Shown here: positions 11,520 to 23,800 of the stretch, in pieces
Layout: every line of letters starts with the position of its first letter
How positions within the stretch are numbered: position 1 is the stretch's first letter
Assembly: GCA_009823505.1 (NCBI GenBank)
Contig: VZQC01011025.1
Location: 928,338 to 992,337 of the forward strand
Direction of reading: 5' to 3'
DNA length: 64,000 nt
From: Rhizomys pruinosus
Lineage: Eukaryota > Chordata > Mammalia > Rodentia > Spalacidae
Position numbers and translations under genes: made by a program
Notes under the pieces: generated by a model
The model's input: only the letters and a program-made list of their open reading frames with translations
The model's database searches: none
Told to the model about the DNA's origin: nothing

Positions 11520-14500
11520 CTAGAATGTGTCCACCATCTAAGTTCTTGTCTTCTCAGACAGGACATGTCCACTGTCTCAGGCATGTCAACTGTCTCAGTC
11601 TCTGCTGTCTCAGACATGTCCACTGTCTCTTATCCTGTTATCTTAGACATGTCCACTGTCTCAAACACTGTTATCTCAAAGGTGTCCACTGACTCAGTCC
11701 CTGTTGTCGCAGACATGTCCCCTGTCTCAGTTTCTGTTGTTTCACGTATGCACTGTCTCAGTCCCTGTTGTCTCAGAGTAGTCCATGGTTTCAGTCCCTG
11801 ATGTCTCAGACACGTCCCTGGTCTCAGTCACTGTTATCTCAGAAATGAGATGTCTCATTCACTGTTGTCTCAGACATGTCCACTGTCTCACTCCGTGTTG
11901 TCACAGAAATGTCCAATGTCACAGTCCCTGTTGTCTCAGAAATGTCCAATGTCACAGTTCCACTTGTCTAAGACATGTCCACTGTCTCTGTCCCTGTTTT
12001 CTCAGACATGTCCACGTTCTCAGTCCTGTTATGTCAGACATGTCCACAGTCCAAGTACCCGTTGTCTCAGACATATCCACTCTTTCAATCCCTGTTGTCT
12101 CACAAATGTCCATGGCCTCAGTCCCTGTTGTCTCAGATATGTTCACTGTCTCAGTCCCTGTTTTTTCAAAACATATCTACTGTCTCCATCCCTGTTTTCT
12201 CAGAGAAGACATTTCCACTGTCTCATTCCCTGTTGTCTCAGACATGTTTCCTGTCTGAGCCCCCGTTATCTCAGATATGTTTAAGGTCATTCTCTCTTTG
12301 CCCAGATATATCCAAAGATTTAGAACCTGTTGTCTCAGTCATGTCCATTTTCTCAGTCTCTGTTCAGTCAGACATGCCCAATATCTCAGTCTCTGTTGTC
12401 TCAGACAAGACATGTCTAATGGCTCAGATATATACACTGTCTCAGTCTCTGCTGTATCAGACATGTCCACTCTCTAAGTCCCTGTTGTCTCAAACATTAC
12501 ATGTCTGCTGTATCAGACATGTTTACTGTCTCAGTCCCTGTTGTCTCATTCTTGTCCACAGTCTCATTCCCTATTGTCTCAGACATGTCCAATGTCTTAA
12601 TCCCTGTTGTCTAAGACATGTACAGGTTCTGAGGTCCTGTGGTCTCAGACATGTCCGTAGTCACAGTCCCAGTTGTCTCAGACATATACAAGGTCCATGT
12701 CCCTGTGGTCTCAGACATGTCCAGTGTCTCTGGACTTGTTGTCTAAGACAGGTCCATTGTCTCAGATCCTGTTGTCTCCAACATGTGCACTGTCTCATTC
12801 TCTGTTCTCTCAGACATGTCCACTGACTCAGGTGCTTTTGTCTCAGACATGTCCACTGTCTCATTCTCCGTTGTCTCAGGCATGCCCATGGTCTCAGTCC
12901 CTGTTGTCACAGATAGGTCCACCGTCTCATTACATGTCGTCTGACATGTCCAAGGTCTCAATTCCTGTAGTCTCAGACATGTCTACCGCATCAGTCCCTG
13001 TTGTCCAGGACATGTCCACTGTCTATGTCCCTGTTGTTTCAGACATGTCCACGATCTCAGGCCCTGTTGTCTCAGGCATTTGCATTGTCTCAGACATGTC
13101 CACTGTCTCAGTACCTGTTGTCTCTGACTTGTCCATTATCTCAGTGCTTGTTGTCTCAGAAATGTCCACAGTCTCATTCCCTGTTGTCTCATACATGTCC
13201 ACAGTTGCAGTCCCTGTTGTCTCAGACATGACATTTCCACTGTCACAGACATATCCACTATCTCAGTCCCTATTGTCCCAGAGATGTCCATCCACTCTCT
13301 CAGGCCCTTTTGTCTCAGACATGTCCCCTGTCTCAGTCCATGTTGTCTCAATCATGTCAATGGTCTTTGTCCCTGTTTTCTAATATATGTCCATATTCTC
13401 AGTCGCTGTTTTTTCAGACATTTCTGCTGTCTCAGTTCCTTTTTTATCAGACATGGCATGTCTACTTTCTCAGACATGTTCAATGCCTCTGTACCTGTTT
13501 TCTCAGACACGACATGTCCACACTTTAAGACATGTCCACGGTCTCAGTCCCTGTTGTCTCAGGCATATCTTCTGCTTTAGTCCCAGTGGTCTCAAACACA
13601 AACAGCCTCTTTGTCCCTGTTTTCTCAGACATGTCCAAAGTCTCAATCACAGTTCTCAAAGACATGTCCACTGTCTCATTCCCTGTTGTCTCACATATTT
13701 CCACTCTCTCAGTCCCTATTGTTTCAGACATGTCCAAGGTCACATTCCCTGGTTTTTCAGACATGTTCAATGTCTCAGTCCCTGTTGTCTCAGACATGTC
13801 TATAGTCTCAGTTTCTGTGGTCTAAGACATATCCACTGTTTCAGTCCAAATCGTCTCAGACATGTCCACACTCTCAGTCCCTGTTGTCTCAGATATGTCC
13901 ACTGTTTCAGTCCCTGTTGTCTCAGATGTGTCCACTCTCTCAGTCCCAGTTCTGTCAAAAGTGTTCACTGTTTAAGTCCCTGTCTTCTCACACAGTACGT
14001 CTCCACTGTCTCAGACATGTCAACACTCTCAGTCTCTGTTGTCTCAGACATGTCCACTGTTTCAAACCCATTGACTCAAACTTGTCCACTCTCTCAGTCC
14101 GTGTTTTCTCTATGTCCACTGTCTCAGTTTCTGTTGTTTCACACATGTCCACTGACTCAGTCCCTGTTGTCTCAGACACGTCCATGGTCTCAGTCACTTT
14201 TGTCTCAGATATGTGCACTGCCTCAATCCCTGTTATCTGAGACATGTCACATGTCTAAGTCCCTGCTGTCTCAGACATGTCCATTGTCTCAGTCAGAGCT
14301 GTCTCACACATGTCCACTATCTCAATCGATGTTTTATCAGACATGTCCAATGTCTCAGTCCCTGATGTCTCACACAGGTCCACGGTCTCAGTTCCTGTTG
14401 TCTCAAACTTGTCCACTGTCTCAGTCCCTGTTGTCTTAGACATGTTCATTCTCTCAGTCACTGTTCTCTAAGACATGTCCATGGTCTCAGTGCCTGTTGT

Positions 14501-15890
14501 CTAAGACATATCAACTGTCTCAGTCCAAATTGTCTCAGACATGTCCACACTCGCAGTCCCTGTTGTCTCAGATATGTCCTCTGTCTCAGTCCCTGTTGTC
14601 TCAGATGTGTCCACTCTCTGTTTCAGTTCTCTCAAATGTGTTCACTTTTAAAGTCCCTGTCTCCTCACACAGTACATCTCCACTGTCTCAGACATATCAA
14701 CTCTCTCAGTCTCTGTTGTTTCAGACATATCCACTGTCTCAAACCCTTTGTCTCAAATGTGTCCCCTGTCTCAGTCTGTGTAATATCTGACATGTCCACT
14801 GTCTCAGTTTCTGTTGTTTTCCACATGTCCAATGCGACAGTCCCTGTTGTCTCAGATATGTCCAAGATCTCACTCGCTGTTGTCTCAGATATGTGCACTG
14901 CCTCAGTCCCTGTTGTCTGAGACATGTCACATGTCTAAGTCCCTGCTGTCTCAGACATTTCCATTGTCTCAGTCAGTGTTGGCTCACACATGTCCACTAT
15001 CTCAATCCCTGTTGTGTCAGAAATGTCCACTGTCTCAGTCCCTGATATCTCAGACAGGTCCACAGTCTCAGTTCCTGTTGTCTCAGACATGTACACGGTG
15101 TCAGTCCCTGTTGTCTCAGGCATTTCCAATATCTCAGTCCCTGTTGTCTCAGACATGTCCAAAGTCTCCGTCCCGGTTGTCTCAGATATGTCCAGTGTCT
15201 GAGTCCCTGTAGTCTCAGATATGTCCAATATCTGATTCCCTGTTTTATCAGACATATCCCAGGTCTCAGGCCCTGTTGCCTCAGACAAGACCACTGTCTA
15301 AATCTCTATTGTCTCAGACATGTCCACCGTCTCAGTCCCAGTTGTCTCAGATATGTGTACTCTCTCAGTCCTTTGTCTGAAGCATTTCCAATGTCTCAGG
15401 CCATTTTGTCTCAGATGTGTCCAAAGTCTTAGTCCTGGTTGTCTCAGATATATCCAGTGTCTGAGTCCCTGCATTCTCAGACATTTCCAATGTCTGATTC
15501 CCTGTTTCCTCAAACATGTCCGCTGTCTCAGTCCCTGTTGTCTCAGACATGTCCACGGTCTCAGTGCCTGTTGTCTCAGACATATCCACTGTCTCAGTTC
15601 TGGTTGTATCTGATTTGTCCACTGTCAAAGTCCCAGTTGTCTCAGATGTATACATTGTCTAAGTCCCTATTTTCTCAGACAGGTCATGTCCACTGTCTCA
15701 GACGTGTCTACTGTCTCAGTTCCTGTTTTCTCAGACATGTCCACTGTCTCAGTCCCTGTTGTCTCAGACATGTCAACTCTCTCAGTCCCTGCTGTCTCTG
15801 ACATCTCTACTCTGTTGAACAATGTTGAATCATACATGTCCACTGTCTCAGTCCCTGTTTTTTCACACAGGTCCACTGTCTCAGTCCCTC
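11520..15890. repeat. 7-kb higher-order unit, copy 2 (homologous part)
   Basis: This is the partner of 4472-9080. It shares the variant order A boundary, TCAGACACGTCC monomer, H marker (near 12285), the TGACATGTCC monomer lacking CAGA (12942), the GAGATGTCCATCCACTC insertion (13281), two GTAC-type boundaries (13995, 14672) and the CATCTCTACTCT monomer (about 15810). Copy 2 is about 240 bp shorter, from loss of whole monomers. For example, copy 1 has one extra 32-bp monomer near 5970. Confidence 0.88.
13845..15120. repeat. Tandem pair of 0.67-kb modules inside 7-kb copy 2
   Basis: The anchor TCCAAAT occurs at 13845 and 14524 (offset 679). Both modules keep the AGTACRTCTCC boundary (13994 and 14671). 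These correspond one-to-one with the modules at 6871 and 7545, at offsets of 6974 and 6979 bp. Confidence 0.82.
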
Positions 15891-17300
15891 TTGTCTCATA
15901 CATGTCCAAGGTCTCAGTCCCTGTTGTCTCAGACATGTCCTCTGTGTCTGTCCCTGTTCTCTCAGACATGTCCAAAGTCTCAGTCCCAGTTGTCTCAGAT
16001 ATGTCCAGTGTCTGAGTCCCTGCAGTCTCACACATGTCCAGCGTCTGATCCCCATTGTCTCAGAAATGTCGCAGGACTTAGTACCTGTTGTCTCAGTCAT
16101 GTCCAAAGTCCCAGTTCCTTTTGTTTCACATATATCTACTGTGTCTGTCCCTGTTTTTTCAGACATGTCGCCTGTCTCAGTCCCCATTGTCTTAGATGTG
16201 TCCACTTTCTAAGTTCCTTTTGTCTCACACATATCCACTGTCTCAGTTCCTGTTGTCTGATACATGTCCATAATCTCGGTCTCTGTTTTATAAGAACATA
16301 TCCACTGACTCAATCCCTGTTGTCTCAGACAAGACATGTCCACTGTCTCATTCCCTGTTGTCTCAGACATGTCCACTGTCTAAGTCCCCGTTATCTCAGA
16401 TATGTCCAATGTCATTCCCTCTTTGCTCAGACATGTCCACATATTTAGACTGTCTCAGTCTCTGTTTTCTCAGACATGTCCACTGTCTCTATCTCTGTCA
16501 TCTCAGAAATGTCCAACCCCTGTTGTCTCAAAAGTGTCCACTGCCTCGGACCCTGCTGTCTCAGGCATATACCATATCTCATTCCCTGTTGTCTCAGATA
16601 TGACCAATGTCTAAATCCCTGTTGTCTCAGAAATGTCCACTGTCTCAGTCAGTGTTGTCTTAGACATGTCCACTGTCTCAGTCCCTGTTGTCTCAGACAT
16701 GTCCACTCTTTTAGTTCGCATTGTTTCAGACATGTCCAAAGTGTCAGTCCCTGTTGTCTCAGACATGTCGTGGATCTCAGAACCTTTTGGCTAAAATACG
16801 TCCACTGTCTGAGTCCCTGCAAGATCAATATCTGATTCCCTGTTGTCTCAGACATGTCCAAGGTCTCAGTCCCTGTGTTCTCAGACATCTCCACCCTCAG
16901 TCCCTGCAGTCTCAGACATGTCCACGGTCTCAGTGCCTGTTGTCTCAGACATGTCCCGGATCTCAGAACTTTTTGGCTCAAATACGTCCAGTGTCTGATT
17001 CCATGCAGGGTCAGACATTTCCATTATCTGATTCCCTGTTGTCTCAGACATATCAAAGGTCGCAGTCCCTGTGTTCTCAGACATGTCTACTCTCAGTCCC
17101 TTTTGCCTCAGACATGTCCTCGGTCTCAGTACCTGTTGTCTCAGACATATCCACTGTCTCAATCTCTATTGTCTCAGGCATGTCCACTGTCTCAGTCCCT
17201 ATTGCTTTAGATATGTACACTGACTCAGTCCTGGTTGTCTTTGATGTGTCCACTCTCTCAGTCATTGTCGTCTCAGATGTGTCCACTGTCTATGTAACTG
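15891..17300. repeat. Segment with truncated H block and a 186-bp tandem duplication
   Basis: An H marker (GTCATTCCCTCTTTGC) lies at about 16410. It is preceded by the same monomers as the H block near 5100-5230 but is cut short after ACATATTTAGA near 16450, where an unrelated monomer string begins. A private GGATCTCAGAAC...TTTTGGCT monomer then occurs twice (16772 and 16958). No gene-like sequence is present. Confidence 0.75.
16760..17131. repeat. 186-bp local tandem duplication (TTTTGGCT monomers)
   Basis: The anchor GGATCTCAG, followed by AACYTTTTGGCT, occurs at 16772 and 16958, an offset of 186 bp. Each copy continues into a C-type monomer (GCAAGATC near 16816, GCAGGGTC near 17006) and a CTGATTCC monomer. 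The TTTTGGCT variant was not noticed elsewhere, so the duplication appears local and fairly recent. Confidence 0.75.
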
Positions 17301-18930
17301 GTTTCTCAGATAGGACATGTCCACTCTCTAAGACATGTCAACTTTCTCTGTCACTGTTGTCTCAGACATGTCCACTGTCTTGATTCCTTTTGTCTCAGAC
17401 GTGTCCACTGTCTCAGTCCCTGCTGTCTCAGACATGTCCAATTTGTCAAGCCCTTTGTTTCCAGACATGTCCACTGTCTCAGTCCCTGGTTTCTCAGACA
17501 TTTCCATGGTTTGAGACCCTGTTGACTCAGACGCCTGTGTTGTCTCAGACATGTCCACTGTCTCTGTCCCTGTGGTCTCTGACATGTCCACTGTCTCATT
17601 CCCTGTTTTCTTAGTCATTTCCTTGGTCTCCGACCCTATTGTCTCAGACATGTCAACTGCCTCACCCCCGGATTTCAAATACAGGTACACTGCCTTAATC
17701 CATGTTGTCTCAGACATGTCCACTGTCTCATTCACTGTTGTCTCAGACATATCCACTCTCTCAGTCCCTGTTGTCTAGTATGTGTCCACAGTCTAAGTTC
17801 CTGTCTTCTCAGACAGCACATGTCCACTGTTTCAGACATGTCAACTGTCTCAGTCTCTGTTGTCTCAAACAAGTCCACTGCCTCAGTCCCAGTTTTGTCA
17901 TATTGGTACACTGCTTTATTCCCTGTTGTCTCAGACATGTCCACTGTCTCAGTCCCTGTTGTCTCAGACATGTCCACTGTCTCATTCCCTGTTGTCTCAG
18001 ATATGTCCACTGTCTCAGTCCCTGTTGTCTCAGATATGTCCAAGACCTCAAACCTTGTTGACACAGACCTGTCCACTGTCTTAGTCCCTTTTGTCTCTTA
18101 CTTGTCCACTGGCTCATTTCCTGTTGTCTCAGACATGTTCAGTATCTCAGTCCCTGTTGTTCAGACATGTCCACTATCTCATTTCCTGTTGTATCACACT
18201 TGTCCACTGTCTCAGTCCCTGTTGTTTCACGCATGTCCCGTGTCTCAGTCCCTGTCGTGTCAGACATATCCAATTTCCAAAACCCTGTTGTCTCAGTCAT
18301 GTCCACTCCCTAAGTCAATGTTGTCTCAGTCCCTATGTTCTCAGAGATGTCCACTGTCTCAGTCCGCATTGTCTCAGACATATCCACCGTCTCACTGACT
18401 GTTGTCTCAGACATATCCACTGTCTCAATCCCTGTTGTAACAGACATGTCCACTGTCTCAGTCAGTGTTGTCTTTGACATGTCCATTGTCTCAGTCCCTG
18501 TTGTCTCAGATATGTCCACTGTTTCAGATGCCGTTTTCTTAGATATGTCAACAGTGTCATACCCTGTTGTCTCAGACAGGTCCATGGTCTCAGTACCTGT
18601 TGTCTCAATTACGTCCAGTGGCTGAGTCCCTGCAGTATCAGACATTTCCAATGTCTGATGCAATGTTGTCTCAGACATGTCCAAGGCCTCAGTCCCTGTG
18701 TTCTCAGACATGTCCACATTCTCAGGCCCTGTTTTCTCAGACATGTTGACGGTGTCAGTGCCTGTTGTCTCAGACATATCCACTGTCCCAATACCTGTTG
18801 TCTCAATAATGTCCACTGTCTCAGACCGTGTTGTCTCAAATATGTCCACTGTCTCAGTCCCAGTTGTCTCTGATGTGTCCACTGTCTCTGTCACTGTTGT
18901 CTCAGATGGGTCCACTGTCTATATACCTTT
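17301..18930. repeat. Mixed monomers with A boundaries and G blocks
   Basis: A boundaries lie near 17311 and 17811, an E monomer near 17486, G-like monomers (caggtacactgcc) at about 17681 and 17905, and a C monomer at 18631. A frame of 201 codons on the minus strand (18310-18915) is simply the open TETVDMSETTG phase. Confidence 0.7.
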
Positions 18931-19980
18931 CTTCTCAGACAGGACATGTCCACTGTCTCTGATATGTCAACTCTCTCACTCACTTTTGTCTCAGACATGT
19001 TCACTGTCTGCAACCCTGTTCTCTCAGACTTGTCTACTGTCTCAGTCCCTGTTGTCTCAGCCATGTTCAATTTCTCAGTCTCTGTTTTTTCAGACATGTC
19101 CCCTGTCTCATTCCCTGTTGTCTCAGACATGTCCTCTGTCTCAGATCCTGGTTTCTCAGACATTACCATGGTCTCAGGCCATGTTGTCTCAGTCATGTCC
19201 ACTGTCTCTTTCCCTGGTTTCTCAGATATTTCCATGGTCGCAGACCATGTTATCTCAGACATCTGTGTTGTCTCAGCCATGTCCACTCTCTCTGCCCCTG
19301 TGGTCTCAGACATGTACCCTGTCTCATTCCCTGGTTTCTCAGACATTTCCATGGTCTCAGACCCTGTTCTCTCAGACATGTCCACTGTCTCAGTCCTGGT
19401 TGTCTCAGATGTGTCCTCTGTCTCAGTCCTGGTTGTCTCAAATGTGTCCACAGTCTCAGTCCCTGTTTCTCAGATGCGTCCACACTCTCATTCCCTGTGG
19501 TCTCAGATATGTCAAATGTCTCAGTACCGGATGTCTGCTATATGTCCACTGTCTCAGTCCCTGTTGTCTCAGATGTGTCCAATGTGTATGTCCCTGTCTT
19601 CTCAGACAGGACATGTCCACTGTCTCAGACAGGTCAACTGTTTCAGGCTCTGTTGTCTCAGACATATCCACTGTCTCTAAACCAGTTGTCTCAGACATGT
19701 CCACAGTGCCAAACCCTGTTGTCTCTTACGTGTCCACATCTCAGTCCCTGTTGTCTCAGGCATGTCCTCTGTGTCCGTTTCTGTTGATTCACACATATCC
19801 ACTCTCTCAGTCCCTGTTATCTCAGACTAGTGTATGGTCTCAGACTCTGATATCTCAGACACTTCCACGATGTCAGTCTCTATTGTCTCAGATATGTCTA
19901 CAGCCTCAGTCCCGGTCTTGTCATACAGGTACACTGCCTTAGACCCTGTTGTCTCAGACATGTCCACTGTTTCAGTCCCT
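18931..19980. repeat. E-triplet block, copy at 19 kb
   Basis: This block pairs with 41228-42275 at a nearly constant offset: ggacatgtcc 18942/41239 (22297), the three E monomers with TTTCTCAG at about 19152, 19216 and 19333 against 41447, 41511 and 41628 (22295), the A boundary 19609/41904 (22295), GACTAG 19825/42116 (22291) and the G monomer 19926/42217 (22291). The offset is close to three times 7.4 kb. Within the block the E monomer recurs three times in under 200 bp. Confidence 0.82.
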
Positions 19981-20559
19981 CTTTCTCAGACATGTCCAGT
20001 GTCTCTGTCCCTGTTGTCTCAGACATGTCCCCTGTCTCAGTCCCCGTTGTCTGTTATATGTCCACTGTCTCAGTCCCTGTTGTCTCAGATGTGTCCAGTG
20101 TGGATATCCCTGTCTTCTCAGACAGGACATGTCCACTGTCTCAGACATGTCAACTGTCTCAGTCTCTGTTGTCTTAGACATGTCCACTGTGTCTAAACCT
20201 ATTGTCTCAGATGTGTCCAGAATCGCAAACCCTGTTGTCCCATACCTGTCCACATCTCAGTCACTGTTCTCTCAGAAATGTACCCTGTCTCAGTTTCTGT
20301 TGTTTCACACATATCCACTGTCTCAGTTCCTCTTGTCTCAGACTAGTGTATGGTCTCAGTCTCTGATGTCTCAGACATTTCCTCGATCTCAGTCTCTGTT
20401 GTCTCAGATAAATCCACTGCCTCATTCCCATTTTTGTCCTACAGGTACACTGCCTTAGCCCCTATTGTCTCAGACATGTCCACTGTCTCAGTCCCTGTTG
20501 TCTCAGACATGTCCACTGTCTCAGTCCCTGTTTTCTCAGATATGTCAACTCTCCCAGTC
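19528..20559. repeat. 516-bp tandem duplication
   Basis: There are two adjacent copies, roughly 19528-20043 and 20044-20559. Anchors at an exact offset of 516 bp are ggacatgtcc 19609/20125, GACTAGTGTATGG 19825/20341 and CAGGTACACTGCC 19926/20442. Each copy carries an A boundary, a GACTAGTGTATGG variant and a G monomer. Confidence 0.85.
20083..20160. repeat. A boundary with paired p53-like decamers
   Basis: This is a typical A boundary. GGACATGTCC at 20125-20134 is followed by an 8-bp spacer and AGACATGTCA at 20143-20152. The first decamer fits the p53-family half-site RRRCWWGYYY exactly and the second misses only the last base. The 23-bp short monomer creates the close spacing; ordinary monomers place such decamers 33 bp apart. 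Function is unknown; only the motif match is seen. Confidence 0.6.
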
Positions 20560-23460
20560 CCTGTTGCCTAGGATGTGTCCACAGTCTAAGTTCCTGTCTT
20601 CTCAGACATCAATGTCCACTGTCTCATACATGTCAGTTGTCTCAGTCTCTGTTGTCTCAGACATGTCCAGTGTTTCTAATCCTGTTTTCTCAAATGTTTG
20701 CACTGTCTCAGACCCTGTTTTCTCAGACAAGTCCCCTGTCTCAGTTTCTCTTGTTTCACACATGTCCATGGTCTCAGTAACTGCTATCTCAGACATGTCC
20801 ACTGCCTCAGTCCCGGTTTTCTCATAAAGGTCCACTGCCTTAGTCCATATTTTCTCAGACCTGTCCACTCTCTCAGTCCCTGTTTTCTCAGACATGTCCA
20901 CTGTCTCAGTCCATGTAGTCTCAGACATGTCCACTGTCTCAGTCACTGTTGTCTGAGATATATCTACAGTCTTAGTCCTTGCTCTCTCAGACATGTCCAC
21001 TCTGTCATTCCCTGTTGTCTCAGACAGGTCCAAGTCTCAGTCACTGTTGTCTCAGATATATCTACTGTCTCAGTCCCTGTTGATTCACACATGTGGACTG
21101 TCTCATTGCCCATTGTCTCAGACATGAACACACTCTTAGTCGCAGTTGTATCAGACATGTCCCCTATATCAGTCTCTGTTGTCTCAGAATTGCCCACTGT
21201 CTCAGTCCCTGTTGTTTCAGACATAGACACTGTGTCAGTGACTTTTGTCTCAAATATGGCCACTGTCTCAGTCCCTGTTGACTCAGATATGTCCACTGTC
21301 TCAGTACTGGTTGTCTCAGATGTGTCCACTGTCTCAGTCCTTCTTTTCACAGATGTGTCCACAGTCTAAGTTCCTGTCTTCTCAGATAGGACATGTCCAA
21401 TGTCTCAGACATGTCAACTGTCTCAGTCTCTGTTGTCTCAGACCTGTCCCCTGTCTCTAACCATCTTGTCTCAGACATGTCAACTGTCTCAAACTCTGTT
21501 GTGTCAAAAGTGTCCACTCTCTTAGTTGCTGTATCTCAGGCATGTCCCGTGTCTCAGTTCCTGTTGTATCAGACATGTCCATTGTTAAAATCCCTGTTGT
21601 CTTGGAAATGTCCACTGTCTCAGTCAGTGTTTTCTTAGACATATCCACAGTCTCTGTCCCTGTTGTCTCAGACATGTCCACTGTTTTAGTTCCCATTTTC
21701 TCCTACATGACCACAGTGTCAGTTCCTGTTGTGTCAGACATGTCCAGCGTCTCAGTACCTGTTGTCTCAAATATATCCATTGTCTGAGTACCTGCAGTAT
21801 CATACATTTCCAATGTCTGATTCCTTGTTTTATCAGACATGTCCAAGGTCTCAGCCTCTGTGTTCTCAGACATGTACAATGTCTCAGTCCCTGTTCTCTC
21901 AGACATGTCCAAGGTCTCAGCGCCTGTTGTGTCAGACATATCAACTGTCTCAATCCCTGTTGCCTCAATCATGTCCACTTTCAGGAAACTTGTTGTCTCT
22001 GATATGTCCACTGTCTCAGTATGGGTTGTCTCTGAATTGTCCACTGTCTCAGTCACTGTTGTCGCAGATGTTACCACCGTCTATGTCCCAGTCTTCTGGG
22101 ACAGGACATGTCCACATTCTCAGACATGTCAACTGTCTCAGTCACTGTAGTCTCAGACATGTCCACTGTCTCGAAACCTTTGTCTCAGATGTGACCACTG
22201 TCTCAGTCCCTGCTGTCTGAGACATGTCCAATTGCTAAGTCTCTTTTTTTCAGACATGTCCACTGTCTCAGGCCCTGGATTCTCAGACATTTCCATGGTC
22301 TCAGAACGTGTTTTCTCAGACATGTCCACTGTATCAGTTCCTGTTGTCTCAGATATGTAGAATGTCTCCATCCTGGTTGTCTAAGATGTGTCCACTGTCT
22401 CAGTCCCTGTTGTTCCAGATATGTCCACTGTCTCAATCCTGGTAGTCTAAGAAGTGTCAACTATCTCAGTCCCTGTTTCTGAGATGTGTCCACTGTCTCA
22501 ATCCCTGTTGTCCTAGATATGTCCACTGTCTCAGTCCAGGTTGTCTCTGATGTGTCCACTGTCTCAGTCCCTCTTGTCTAGGATGTGTCCACAGTCTAAG
22601 TTCCTGTCTTCTCAGACAGAACATGTTCACTGTCTCAGACATGTCAGCTGTCTCAATTTCTTTTGTCTCAGACATGTCCACTGTCTCTATCCCTGTTGTC
22701 TCAGACATGTCCACTGTCTCAGTCACTGTTGACCCAGACATGTAGACTATCTCGGTCCCTGTTGTCTCAGACATGTCCACTGTCACAGTCGCTGTCATCT
22801 CAGATACATCCACTGTCACAGTTCCTCTTGTCTAGCATGTGTCCAGTGTCTAAGATGCTATCTTCTTTGTCAGGACATGTCCACTGTCTCAGACATTACA
22901 ACTCTCTCAGTCTCTGTTGTCTCAGACATGTCTAGTGTCTCTATCCGTGTTGTCTCATTCATGAAAAATGTCTCAAATCCTGTTGTCTCAGACATGTACA
23001 CTGCCTCATTCCCTGTTGTCTCAGATATGTCCACTGTCTCAGTCCCTGTTTTCTACGATGTTTCCACAGTCTAAATTCCTGTCTTCTAAGACAGGATGTG
23101 TTCACTGTCTCAGACATGTCAACTGTCTCTGTCCCTGTTGTCTCAGATATGTCCACTGTTTCAGTCCCTGTTGTCTCAGATATATGTACTGTCTCAGTCC
23201 CTGTTGTTTCTCACATGTGTCCAGACTCAGTCCCTGTTGTCTCAGACATGAACACGCTCTTAGACACAGTTGTATCATACATGTCCACTGTCTCAGTGGA
23301 TGTTGTCTCAGACATGCCCACTGTCTCAGTCCCTGTTGTCTCAGATATGTCCATTGTCTCAGTCCTTGATGTCTCAGATGTATATACTGTCTCAGTCCTT
23401 TTTGTCTCAGATGTGTCCACTGTCTCAGTCCCTATTTTCTCAGATGTTTCCACTCTTTCA

Positions 23461-23800
23461 TTCCCTGTCATCTCAGACAGGACTTGTCCACTGGCTAAGA
23501 CATGTCAACTGACTCAGCCTCTATTTTCTCAGACAGGTCCACTGTCTCGACCATGTTGACTCAGATGTGTCCACTGTCTCAGTCCCTTTTGTCCCATTCC
23601 CTGATGTTTCACACTTGTCCACTGTCTCAGTGCCTGTTGTCTCAGCCATGTCCAATGTCTCAGTCCCTGTAGTCTCAGACATGTCCATGTTCTCAAACCC
23701 AGTTGACTCAGACGTGTCCACAGTCTTAGCCCCTTTTGTCTCAAACAAGTCCACAGTCTCATTCCCTGTTTTTTCACACTTGCACTCTATCTCAGTACCA
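23461..23800. repeat. B-F module, copy 3
   Basis: The B boundary (ggacttgtcc at 23480) is followed by GGCTAAGACATGTCAACTG and then the F string (CCCTGATGTTTCACACTTG near 23595) and the GACGTGTCCACAGTCTTAG monomer. A D block precedes it at 23250, giving the order D-B-F seen repeatedly at 55-62 kb. Confidence 0.8.

Noticed and set aside
18677..19942. 421-codon open frame on + as a protein gene
   Set aside because: It is an artefact of a stop-poor 33-bp repeat. The peptide phase changes several times within the frame, there is no non-repeat domain, and homologous copies elsewhere are broken by stops and frameshifts.
20125..20152. Annotating boundary decamers as functional p53 response elements
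   Set aside because: Only a motif match is visible. The core is part of every monomer, so the match follows from repeat composition; no promoter or gene is nearby. It is kept as a finding, not as a regulatory feature.
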